DNA from: Actinomycetales bacterium | GTDB taxonomy: Bacteria; Actinomycetota; Actinomycetes; Actinomycetales; Dermatophilaceae | Length of the DNA: 36,408 bases | Assembly (NCBI GenBank): GCA_012515595.1 | Contig: JAAYYA010000410.1 | Coordinates: forward strand, 1-36,408 | Direction of reading: 5' to 3' | Shown here: one piece after another, positions 26,388-33,923 of the stretch | Layout of the letters: each line of letters starts with the position of its first letter | Numbering within the stretch: the stretch's first letter is position 1 | Notes under the pieces: model-generated | Told to the model about the DNA's origin: nothing | Databases searched by the model: none | Seen by the model: the letters and a program-made list of their open reading frames with translations, nothing else | Position numbers and translations under genes: made by a program

Positions 26388-26441
26388 GTGGCCCACCTGG
26401 GAGATGACCCCCCCTGCCTCCCAGGTGGGCCCACGCATTTT
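26388..26441 (+). terminator. Strong hairpin followed by TTTT in front of purD
   Basis: GTGGCCCACCTGGGAG (26388-26403) pairs with CTCCCAGGTGGGCCCAC (26418-26434), 16 pairs with one bulge and a 14-nt loop, followed by GCATTTT. It reads as an intrinsic terminator on the + strand, yet no + strand gene precedes it (the neighbour at 26230 is divergent). It could terminate an unseen small RNA or act as a leader attenuator if a purD transcript starts further upstream. The rest of the 26285-26387 stretch shows no gene. Confidence 0.5.
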
Positions 26442-26481
26442 CTGGCTCTGGAGCACGACGCCCCGCCCACCTGGCTCGACC

Positions 26482-26632
26482 CCAGTGGCTCGCGGGTCAA
26501 TGGGGCGCACTCTGACCACCCCCAGCCTCCCCACGAGAAGGCTGCCCGACTCACCTAAGTCGGCCCCGGTGGCTCGCGGGTCAACCCAGCGCACTCTGAC
26601 CACCCCCAGCCTCCCCACGAGAAGGCTGCCCG
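26482..26632. repeat. 84-bp-period direct repeat (two copies) upstream of purD
   Basis: Copy 1 starts near 26482 (CCAGTGGCTCGCGGGTCAA) and copy 2 near 26566 (CCGGTGGCTCGCGGGTCAA). Within each, about 67 bases are nearly identical, including GCACTCTGACCACCCCCAGC and CTCCCCACGAGAAGGCTGCC, followed by a 17-bp variable joint. A minus-strand open frame runs through it with a 28-residue repeat, but no start signal supports it. No function can be assigned from sequence. Confidence 0.8.
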
Positions 26633-26700
26633 CTCCACCTGCCGGCACCAGTCCCGCCTCGGGCCCGGGACCCGGCACCCCTCGGGCGCCCTTCCTGGCT

Positions 26701-26706
26701 TAGTGT
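26701..26706 (+). promoter_or_regulatory. -10 box of the purD-purC-purL operon; leaderless start predicted
   Basis: TAGTGT ends 6 nt before the GTG of purD (26713), so the first transcribed base should be at the start codon. No Shine-Dalgarno precedes purD. Confidence 0.45.
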
Positions 26707-26712
26707 CGTCTC

Positions 26713-28047
26713 GTGAGGGTTCTCGTCATAGGCTCCGGCGCGCGCGAGCACGCCATCGTCCGCGCGCTGGCCGCCGACCCGACCGTCGACGCCGTGCTCG
26801 CCGCGCCGGGCAACCCCGGCATCGACCTCATCGCGCAGTGCCTGCCCGACGCCGGCCCGGTCACCGACCCCGCCGCCATGTCGGCGCTGGCCGAGGAGGT
26901 AGGGGCCGACCTCGTCGTCGTCGGGCCCGAGGCGCCCCTGGTTGCCGGCGTCGCGGACGCGATCCGGGCCCGGGGCATCGCCTGCTTCGGCCCCAGCGGG
27001 GCCGCCGCCGCGCTGGAGGGCAGCAAGGCCTTCGCCAAGGAGGTCATGGCCGCCGCCGGTGTGCCAACCGCCCTCGCCCACGTCTGCGAGACGGAGGACG
27101 AGCTCGTCACGGCGCTCGACGCCACGGGCGCCCCGTATGTCGTCAAGGACGACGGCCTGGCCGCGGGCAAGGGTGTCGTGGTCACCGACGACCGCGACGA
27201 GGCGCTGGCCCACGGACTGGCCTGCCTGGCCAAGGGGGACGGACGGGTGGTGGTCGAGGAGTTCCTCGACGGCCCCGAGATCTCGGTGTTCTGCCTCAGC
27301 GACGGCACCGAGGTGCGGGCGCTGGTCCCGGCCCAGGACTTCAAGCGCATCGGGGACGGCGACACCGGCCCGAACACCGGCGGGATGGGGGCCTACAGCC
27401 CTCTGCCGTGGGCGCCGGACGACCTCGTGGAGCAGGTCCTCGACCGGGTCGCGCGCCCCACGATCGCCGAGATGCACCGCCGGGGCACCCCGTTCACCGG
27501 CGTCCTCTACGTCGGGCTCGCCCTCACCTCCCGCGGGCTGCGGGTGGTGGAGTTCAACGCCCGCTTCGGCGACCCCGAGACGCAGGTCGTGCTGGCCCGG
27601 CTGCGCACCCCGCTGGGGCAGCTGCTGGACGCCGCCGCCCACGGGCGACTGGCCGAGCAGCCCGAGCTGAGCTGGCACGACGACGCGGCCGTGGCCGTCG
27701 TCCTCGCCTGCCAGGGCTATCCGGCGGCGCCAGTGATCGGCGCCGCGATCGCCGGGCTCGAGGAGTGTGGCGCCCTGGAGCACGTGCAGGTCCTGCACGC
27801 CGGCACCAGGGACACCCCGGAGGGAGTGATCGCCTCCGGCGGTCGCGTCCTGTCGGTGGTCGGCACCGGCGACGACCTGGCCCAGGCCCGGGCCCGGGCC
27901 TACGCCGGGGTGCACGCGATCCACTGCGAGGGCTCCCAGTTCCGCGGTGACATCGCCCGCGCCGCCGAGCAGGGCGACATCCGCATCCCCGTGCCCATCG
28001 AGCTCGGGCCGACCGAGCTCGGTCCCGACGGGAAGGTCCTGGCGTGA
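26713..28047 (+). CDS. purD: Phosphoribosylamine-glycine ligase (GAR synthetase)
   Basis: 444 residues, GTG 26713. N-terminal VLVIGSGAREHAIVRALAAD is the PurD signature. The ATP-grasp domain has VKDDGLAAGKGVVV at about 145-158, VEEFLDGPEISVF and NTGGMGAYSPLPW, and ends with VEFNARFGDPETQVVLARL. It catalyses step 2 of purine synthesis, ATP-dependent joining of glycine to 5-phosphoribosylamine in the cytoplasm. First gene of the purD-purC-purL run; its stop overlaps the purC start by 4 bp (GTGA). The length is normal for the family. Confidence 0.97.
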   Translation: MRVLVIGSGAREHAIVRALAADPTVDAVLAAPGNPGIDLIAQCLPDAGPVTDPAAMSALAEEVGADLVVVGPEAPLVAGVADAIRARGIACFGPSGAAAALEGSKAFAKEVMAAAGVPTALAHVCETEDELVTALDATGAPYVVKDDGLAAGKGVVVTDDRDEALAHGLACLAKGDGRVVVEEFLDGPEISVFCLSDGTEVRALVPAQDFKRIGDGDTGPNTGGMGAYSPLPWAPDDLVEQVLDRVARPTIAEMHRRGTPFTGVLYVGLALTSRGLRVVEFNARFGDPETQVVLARLRTPLGQLLDAAAHGRLAEQPELSWHDDAAVAVVLACQGYPAAPVIGAAIAGLEECGALEHVQVLHAGTRDTPEGVIASGGRVLSVVGTGDDLAQARARAYAGVHAIHCEGSQFRGDIARAAEQGDIRIPVPIELGPTELGPDGKVLA

Positions 28048-29039
28048 CCGAGACCGCGGGGCTCCCGGGCGAGCTGCCCGGCTACATGCCGGTCTACTCC
28101 GGCAAGGTCCGCGAGCTGTTCGCACCGATCGACCCCGAGACCGGCCTGGTCGACGAGTCCCGCCTGCTGCTCGTCGCCTCCGACCGCATCTCGGCCTTCG
28201 ACCACGTCATCGACAGCCCGATCCCCGACAAGGGTGCGGTGCTGACCCAGCTGTCGCTGTGGTGGTTCGACCAGCTGGCCGACCTGATCCCCCACCACGT
28301 CCTCGACACCGCCGTGCCCCGTCGGGTCGCCGGGCGCGCCCTCACCGTGCGCCGCCTGCGGATGCTGCCCGTCGAGTGCATCGCCCGGGCCTACCTCACC
28401 GGCGGTGGCCTCACCGAGTACCGCGCCACCGGCGCCGTCTCCGGGGTCGCCCTCCCCGCGGGCCTGGAGGACGGGTCGCTCCTGCCCGAGCCGATCTTCA
28501 CGCCCACCACGAAGGCTCCCGCCGGCCAGCACGACGAGCCGATGACCTTCGAGGATGTCGAGGACGAGCTGGGCACCGCCCTGGCGACGCGCGTGCGGGA
28601 CCTGACCCTCGGCATACTGGCCCGCGGCAACGAGATCGCCGCGGACCGGGGCATCCTGATCGCCGACACCAAGGTGGAGTATGGCGTGGACCCGGTCTCC
28701 CTCGGCCTCACCTCCGTGGACGAGGAGATCGACTGGACGACGGTGGATCCCGACCGCGTGCAGGTCGTCCTCGCCGACGAGGTGCTCACCCCCGACAGCA
28801 GCCGGTTCTGGCGGGCCTCGGAGTGGGCTCCCGGCCGGGCGCAGACCTCCTACGACAAGCAGGTGCTGCGCGACTGGCTGCTCTCCGAGGCGAGCGGCTG
28901 GGACCGCGCCTCCGGGCAGGCGCCGCCGCCGCTGCCGCAGGACGTGATCGAGCTGACCCGGGCCCGCTACGTCGAGGCCTACGAGACCCTGACCGGGCAG
29001 GAGTTCGTGCCGACCTCCCCGCCCGACACCCCCGCCTGA
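28044..29039 (+). CDS. purC: SAICAR synthetase (phosphoribosylaminoimidazole-succinocarboxamide synthase)
   Basis: 331 residues, GTG 28044 within the purD stop. YSGKVRELF at 18-26, [20 protein letters not shown], then [14 protein letters not shown], the acidic loop [13 protein letters not shown] and [12 protein letters not shown] are the SAICAR synthetase signatures. It ligates aspartate to CAIR using ATP, step 8 of the pathway. It is longer than the E. coli-type enzyme (about 237 residues) and matches the longer type with extra loops. A 34-bp gap to purL contains GAGGAGA. Codons L-G-I-L around 28610 use the rare ATA inside a CGGCATAC octamer. Confidence 0.97.
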   Translation: MTETAGLPGELPGYMPVYSGKVRELFAPIDPETGLVDESRLLLVASDRISAFDHVIDSPIPDKGAVLTQLSLWWFDQLADLIPHHVLDTAVPRRVAGRALTVRRLRMLPVECIARAYLTGGGLTEYRATGAVSGVALPAGLEDGSLLPEPIFTPTTKAPAGQHDEPMTFEDVEDELGTALATRVRDLTLGILARGNEIAADRGILIADTKVEYGVDPVSLGLTSVDEEIDWTTVDPDRVQVVLADEVLTPDSSRFWRASEWAPGRAQTSYDKQVLRDWLLSEASGWDRASGQAPPPLPQDVIELTRARYVEAYETLTGQEFVPTSPPDTPA

Positions 29040-29073
29040 CACCACCTGCCCCGCCCCGAGGAGACCGACGTCC

Positions 29074-32000
29074 ATGGCCCCGCACGACTACGTGTTGACC
29101 TCCGTGCCCGGGGGCTCGGCCCTCTCCGACTTCCGCGCCGCGGCCCTGCTGCGCCGGCTCCAGGCGGTCGCGCCGAAGGTCACCGGGGTCGGCGCCCGGT
29201 TCGAGCACTGGGTGGCGACCGACGCGCCCCTCGACGAGGCGGCCCACGGCCGGCTCGTGGCGCTGCTGACCTATGGCGAACCGGCGGTGGACGAGCCCGG
29301 TGACGACGAGGTCGGGGACGCGATGACCATCGTCATCGGGCCGCGCCTAGGGACCATCTCGCCGTGGGCCAGCAAGGCCACCGACATCCTGCGCAACTGC
29401 GGGCTGGACGTGCACCGGGTCGAGCGGGTCGTCGCCTACACCCTGCAGCTGGACGGGCCGGGTGGCCTGAGCCCCGAGGAGCGGGACGCCTGCGCCGCGC
29501 TGCTGCACGACCGGATGACCGAGTCGGTGCTGCCGGCCGGCGAGCGCCTCGACGTCCTGTTCGCCGAGCGGGACGCCGAGCCGATGGAACACGTCGACGT
29601 GCTCGGCCGGGGCCGCGAGGCCCTGGTCGAGGCCGACGCGACCTGGGGGCTTGCGCTGGCCGAGGACGAGATCGACTACCTGGTGGAGGCGTTCACCGGC
29701 CTCGGCCGCAACCCCACCGACGTCGAGCTGACGATGTTCGCCCAGGCCAACTCCGAGCACTGCCGGCACAAGATCTTCAACGCCGACTTCGTGATCGACG
29801 GCGACGCCCAGCCGCGGAGCCTGTTCGGGATGATCCGGCACACCGAGGAGGTCGCCGGTCACGGGACGGTCGTGGCCTACAAGGACAACGCCTCGGTGAT
29901 GGCGGGCGGCCCCGTGACCCGGTGGCTGCCCGAGAGCGGGGCCAACGGACCCAGCCGCTACGTGGCCCGCGAGGAGGACACGCACGTCCTCATGAAGGTC
30001 GAGACGCACAACCACCCGACCGCCATCTCCCCCTTCGCCGGTGCCGCGACCGGCGCCGGCGGCGAGATCCGGGACGAGGGCGCCACCGGGCGCGGGTCGG
30101 CCCCGAAAGCCGGGCTGACCGGCTTCGTCGTCTCCAACCTGCACCTGCCCGGGACCGACGAGCCGTGGGAGGCCGACCCCTACGGCGCCCCGGACCACCT
30201 GGCCAGCCCGCTGGACATCATGATCGAGGGCCCGATCGGGGCGGCCGCGTTCAACAACGAGTTCGGCCGGCCGGCGCTCGGCGGGTTCTTCCGCGTCTAC
30301 GAGCAGACGGTCGACGGGGTGCGCCGCGGCTACCACAAGCCGATCATGAGCGCTGGCGGCCTCGGCCAGATCAGCGCCGAGCAGACCGAGAAGGTCCGCT
30401 TCCCCGGCGGCACCCTCCTCGTGCAGATCGGCGGCCCGGGCATGCGGATCGGCATGGGCGGCGGCGCGGCCAGCTCGATGGCCTCCGGCGCCAACGCCGC
30501 CGAGCTCGACTTCGACTCCGTCCAGCGCGGGAACCCCGAGATGGAGCGGCGGGCCCAGGAGGTCATCAACCACTGCGCGGCGCTCGGCGCCGACAACCCG
30601 ATCCTGGCGATCCACGACGTGGGTGCCGGCGGGCTGAGCAACGCCTTCCCCGAGCTGGTCGACGACGCCGGGCTCGGCGCCCGGTTCGACCTCTCCTCGG
30701 TGCCGCTGGAGGAGTCCGGCCTGGCCCCCAAGGAGATCTGGTCCAACGAGAGCCAGGAGCGCTACGTCCTGGCGATCGCGCCCGAGTCGCTAGACGCGTT
30801 CGCCGCGCTCTGCGAGCGCGAGCGGTGCCCGTATGCCGTGGTGGGCGTCGCCGTGGACGACGGCCAGCTGACCCTGGGCGAGGAGGGCGACGGCGGCGAT
30901 CCCGATCCTGCGTCCCGGGCCGTGGACATGCCCATGGAGGTGCTCCTCGGCAAGCCCCCCAGGATGACCCGCGACGCTCAGCGCGTCACCTGGTCGGCTC
31001 CTGACCTGGACCGTGCGGGACTGGACGACCCTGCGGAACTGGCGCGCACGGCATACGACGTCCTGCGGCACCCCACCGTGGCGTCCAAGCGGTTCCTGAT
31101 CACCATCGGTGACCGGACCGTCGGCGGCCTGAGCCATCGGGACCAGATGGTCGGCCCGTGGCAGGTGCCGGTGGCCGACGTGGCCGTCACCCTCTCGGAC
31201 CTGGTCGGGCTCGCGGGGCAGGCGATGGCCAGCGGCGAGCGGACCCCGCTGGCGGCGGTCGACGGGCCGGCGTCCGGGCGGATGGCCGTCGGTGAGGCGC
31301 TGACCAACCTGCTGGCCGCGCCGGTGACGCTCGGCGGCGTGAAGCTGTCCTGCAACTGGATGGCCTCGGCCGGCACCCGCGGCGAGGACGCCGCGCTGTA
31401 TGACACGGTCCACGCCGTGGCGATGGAGCTGTGCCCGGCGCTGGGCATCTCGGTGCCGGTCGGCAAGGACTCGATGTCGATGCGCACCACCTGGACGGAC
31501 GAGGAGGGCACGGCGCGGGCGGTGATCTCGCCGGTGTCGCTGGTGGTCTCGGCCTTCGCGTCGCTGCCGGACGTGACCGGGACCCTGACGCCGCAGCTGC
31601 TGCCCGACTCGGCGCTGCTGCTGGTCGACCTGGGCGCCGGGCGCAACCGGCTCGGCGGGTCGATGCTGGCCCAGGTGCGGGGCGAGTTCGGCGGGACGGT
31701 GCCCGACCTGGACGACCCGCAGCGGCTGGTGGCCCTGGCCGACGCACTGACGGAACTGCGCGCGCGGGGGCTTGTCACGGCATACCACGACCGGTCCGAC
31801 GGAGGGTTGTGGGCGACGGTGTGCGAGATGGCCTTCGCGGGGGCCGTGGGCGTGGATGTCGAGGTGCCCGGCGAGGACGGTGTGGGGGCCCTCTTCGCCG
31901 AGGAGCTGGGTGCCGTCCTGGGCGTCCCGGCTGACCGGGTCGGGGAGGCCGAGGCGGTGCTCGCCGAGCACGGGCTGGGCGACCTGACCCACGTGCTGGG

Positions 32001-33006
32001 GCGGGCCACGGACGCGCGGCGGGTGCGCGTGCGCGGTGCGGGCGTGGAGCTGGACGAGCCGGTGCGCGACCTGGCGCAGGCGTGGGACGAGGTCTCCTGG
32101 CGGATCAGCGCGCTGCGGGACAACCCGGAGTGCGCCGACGAGGAGCACGCGGGCGTGGGCGCCGACGAGGACCCGGGGCTGCACCTGGAGACCACCTTCG
32201 ACCCGGCCGAGGACGTCACCGCGCCCTACCTGAACTTGGGGGCGCGGCCGGCGGTGGCGATCCTGCGGGAGCAGGGGGTCAACTCCCACGTCGAGACCGC
32301 CTTCGCCTTCGACCGGGCCGGGTTCGACGCCTATGACGTGCACATGACCGACCTGCAGTCCGGTCGCTTCGCGCTGTCCGACGTGGTGGGTCTGGTGGCG
32401 TGCGGCGGCTTCTCCTACGGCGACACGCTGGGGGCCGGTGAGGGCTGGGCGCGGTCGGTGCTCTTCAACGAGCGGCTCACCGAGGAGTTCGGGGCCTTCT
32501 TCGCGCGGCCGGACACCTTCGGGCTGGGCATCTGCAACGGCTGCCAGATGTTCGCGGCGCTGGCCGAGCTGATCCCCGGTGCCGAGGCGTGGCCCCGGTT
32601 CACCCGCAACCGCAGCGAGCAGTATGAGGCGCGGCTGAGTCTCGTGGAGGTCCTGGAGTCGCCCTCGGTCTTCTTCACCGGGATGGCCAGCTCGCGGATC
32701 CCGATCGCGGTGGCGCACGGCGAGGGCCGTGCCAACTTCTCCGCCCAGGGGGACGAGGCGTCGGTGCTCGCCGCGGCCCGGTATGTCGACAACCACGGTC
32801 GTCCGACCGAGCTCTACCCGGCCAACCCCAACGGGTCCCGCGGCGGCCTCACCGCTGTCACCACCCCCGATGGGCGGTTCACCGCGATGATGCCGCACCC
32901 CGAGCGGGTGCAGCGCAACGCCCAGCTGTCGTGGACCCCTGGCCCGATCGGCGAGGCAAGCCCATGGCTGCGGATGTTCCGCAACGCCCGCGTCTGGGTG
33001 GAATGA
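29074..33006 (+). CDS. purL: Single-chain formylglycinamidine ribonucleotide synthase (large PurL, PurS-PurL-PurQ fused)
   Basis: 1310 residues, ATG 29074 with GAGGAGA upstream. It contains the PurS-like N-terminus (~1-150), the linker and two AIRS-type halves with the ATP/FGAR motifs ([54 protein letters not shown], and [13 protein letters not shown] in the second half), and a C-terminal class I glutaminase domain (from ~1060) with nucleophile Cys1154 in GICNGCQM and His1275/Glu1277 in PHPERV. It converts FGAR plus glutamine to FGAM. This is the gammaproteobacterial/eukaryotic form; most actinobacteria encode separate PurS, PurQ and small PurL, though fused forms do occur in the phylum. Two CGGCATAC octamers and one GTATGCCG lie within it. 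Confidence 0.97.
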   Translation: MAPHDYVLTSVPGGSALSDFRAAALLRRLQAVAPKVTGVGARFEHWVATDAPLDEAAHGRLVALLTYGEPAVDEPGDDEVGDAMTIVIGPRLGTISPWASKATDILRNCGLDVHRVERVVAYTLQLDGPGGLSPEERDACAALLHDRMTESVLPAGERLDVLFAERDAEPMEHVDVLGRGREALVEADATWGLALAEDEIDYLVEAFTGLGRNPTDVELTMFAQANSEHCRHKIFNADFVIDGDAQPRSLFGMIRHTEEVAGHGTVVAYKDNASVMAGGPVTRWLPESGANGPSRYVAREEDTHVLMKVETHNHPTAISPFAGAATGAGGEIRDEGATGRGSAPKAGLTGFVVSNLHLPGTDEPWEADPYGAPDHLASPLDIMIEGPIGAAAFNNEFGRPALGGFFRVYEQTVDGVRRGYHKPIMSAGGLGQISAEQTEKVRFPGGTLLVQIGGPGMRIGMGGGAASSMASGANAAELDFDSVQRGNPEMERRAQEVINHCAALGADNPILAIHDVGAGGLSNAFPELVDDAGLGARFDLSSVPLEESGLAPKEIWSNESQERYVLAIAPESLDAFAALCERERCPYAVVGVAVDDGQLTLGEEGDGGDPDPASRAVDMPMEVLLGKPPRMTRDAQRVTWSAPDLDRAGLDDPAELARTAYDVLRHPTVASKRFLITIGDRTVGGLSHRDQMVGPWQVPVADVAVTLSDLVGLAGQAMASGERTPLAAVDGPASGRMAVGEALTNLLAAPVTLGGVKLSCNWMASAGTRGEDAALYDTVHAVAMELCPALGISVPVGKDSMSMRTTWTDEEGTARAVISPVSLVVSAFASLPDVTGTLTPQLLPDSALLLVDLGAGRNRLGGSMLAQVRGEFGGTVPDLDDPQRLVALADALTELRARGLVTAYHDRSDGGLWATVCEMAFAGAVGVDVEVPGEDGVGALFAEELGAVLGVPADRVGEAEAVLAEHGLGDLTHVLGRATDARRVRVRGAGVELDEPVRDLAQAWDEVSWRISALRDNPECADEEHAGVGADEDPGLHLETTFDPAEDVTAPYLNLGARPAVAILREQGVNSHVETAFAFDRAGFDAYDVHMTDLQSGRFALSDVVGLVACGGFSYGDTLGAGEGWARSVLFNERLTEEFGAFFARPDTFGLGICNGCQMFAALAELIPGAEAWPRFTRNRSEQYEARLSLVEVLESPSVFFTGMASSRIPIAVAHGEGRANFSAQGDEASVLAAARYVDNHGRPTELYPANPNGSRGGLTAVTTPDGRFTAMMPHPERVQRNAQLSWTPGPIGEASPWLRMFRNARVWVE

Positions 33007-33019
33007 TTCTCGAGGACTG

Positions 33020-33309
33020 ACCGAGCGCGCGGTGTTGCGAGATTTCACCCCACCGAGCGCGCGGGGCGTTGCTCCTACACCCCACCGAGCGCATCGTGTT
33101 GCGGCTCTGGACCTCACCGAGCGCCCGGCGTTGCGGTTGGACTGAGCCGATGTCGTTGGCCCCAGGAAGGTGCGGATCAACCCAGGAAGCGTTCTTGGGT
33201 CGACCCGCACGTTCCTGGGTCAATGCGCGCGCGATGCGCTCGGTCGGGGTTGGGGGCCGCAACACGATGCGCTCGGTCGCCCCCAGGGCCGCAACACCGT
33301 GCGCTCGGT
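33020..33309. repeat. 32-bp-period repeat array B with a central inverted repeat (four forward, three inverted units)
   Basis: Forward units start at 33020, 33052, 33084 and 33116, all exactly 32 bp apart. Inverted units end at 33244, 33277 and 33309 (33 and 32 bp). Unit 2 (33052) carries an insertion in its core but loses equal length in its tail, so the 32-bp phase is kept. The whole array is arranged as a large palindrome between the convergent purL and VOC genes, with a separate inverted repeat at the centre (33161-33219). It could fold in RNA as an extended hairpin and may end both transcripts. Together with the flanks it fills the 318-bp purL-VOC gap, and I see no gene there. Confidence 0.88.
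33161..33219. repeat. 28-bp imperfect inverted repeat at the centre of array B
   Basis: Left arm 33161-33188 begins CCCAGGAAGGTGCGG; the right arm 33192-33219 ends CCGCACGTTCCTGGG. 24 of 28 positions pair around a 3-base loop. CCCAGGAA occurs twice as a direct repeat in the left arm. Distinct from the 32-bp units that surround it. Confidence 0.75.
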
Positions 33310-33324
33310 CGAGGGGGGTGGGGG

Positions 33325-33762
33325 CTACGTGGCGCCAGCGTCGGCCCACTCGTCGAGTGCGGCCTGGATCTCCTCGTCGGTCTTGGTGAGCTCGGTGCCG
33401 GCGATCCACTGGTGCCCGAAGGGATCGCGGATCCGGCCCTGGCGCGCGCCGTAGGGCTGGTCGTCCACCGGGAAGACCACCTCGGCGCCACGCTCGACCG
33501 CCACTGCCACGACCGCGTCGGGGTCGTCGCACTGGATGTCCATCACCACGCCCACGCCACCGTCACCGGGGCTGCGGTCGACGTCATCGGGATCCTTGAG
33601 CTGCAGCACGTCGCCGCTCGGCAGCTCCAGCTGGGCGAAGACGACGGAGTCGCCCATCGCGTAGCGGCTGACCAGGGTCGCCCCCAGCACCTGGCTGTAG
33701 AACTCGATGGCGCGGTCGGCGCCGTCGACGACGAGCTTGGGTCGCACCCGCATCTGTCCCAT
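33325..33762 (-). CDS. VOC (glyoxalase/PhnB-like) superfamily protein
   Basis: 145 residues, ATG 33762. Vicinal-oxygen-chelate beta-alpha-beta-beta-beta fold: AIEFYSQVLGATLVSRYAMG in the first half, VVFAQLELPSGDVLQLKD, then VAVAVERGAEVVFPVDDQPY and GARQGRIRDPFGHQWI, the signature of PhnB-like proteins. Such proteins bind a metal and act as isomerases, dioxygenases or antibiotic-binding proteins; the substrate cannot be predicted. A -10 box (TAGCGT) 6 nt before ATG predicts a leaderless transcript. The 3' end is 15 bp from repeat array B. Confidence 0.85.
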   Translation of the reverse strand: MGQMRVRPKLVVDGADRAIEFYSQVLGATLVSRYAMGDSVVFAQLELPSGDVLQLKDPDDVDRSPGDGGVGVVMDIQCDDPDAVVAVAVERGAEVVFPVDDQPYGARQGRIRDPFGHQWIAGTELTKTDEEIQAALDEWADAGAT

Positions 33763-33768
33763 CCACCC

Positions 33769-33774
33769 ACGCTA
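33769..33774 (-). promoter_or_regulatory. -10 box of the VOC gene; leaderless start predicted
   Basis: TAGCGT on the minus strand, 6 nt before ATG 33762. Confidence 0.4.
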
Positions 33775-33923
33775 ACCAGGCCGCTCCCGCGCAGCATCCG
33801 GGACGGACGGCGTGCCTGTCGGACCGGATGGACCCCGGTGGATCTTCGGGGCCTGCTGCATCTTGTGCGGGGTCAGGGGCGGTGCGACGATTAAACGTTG
33901 GGCATTCGCAGGACCAGGCACCC

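Noticed and set aside
26319-26678. Minus-strand open frame with 28-residue repeats
   Set aside because: It only follows the 84-bp DNA repeat, has no ribosome site and overlaps the hairpin and purD upstream region.
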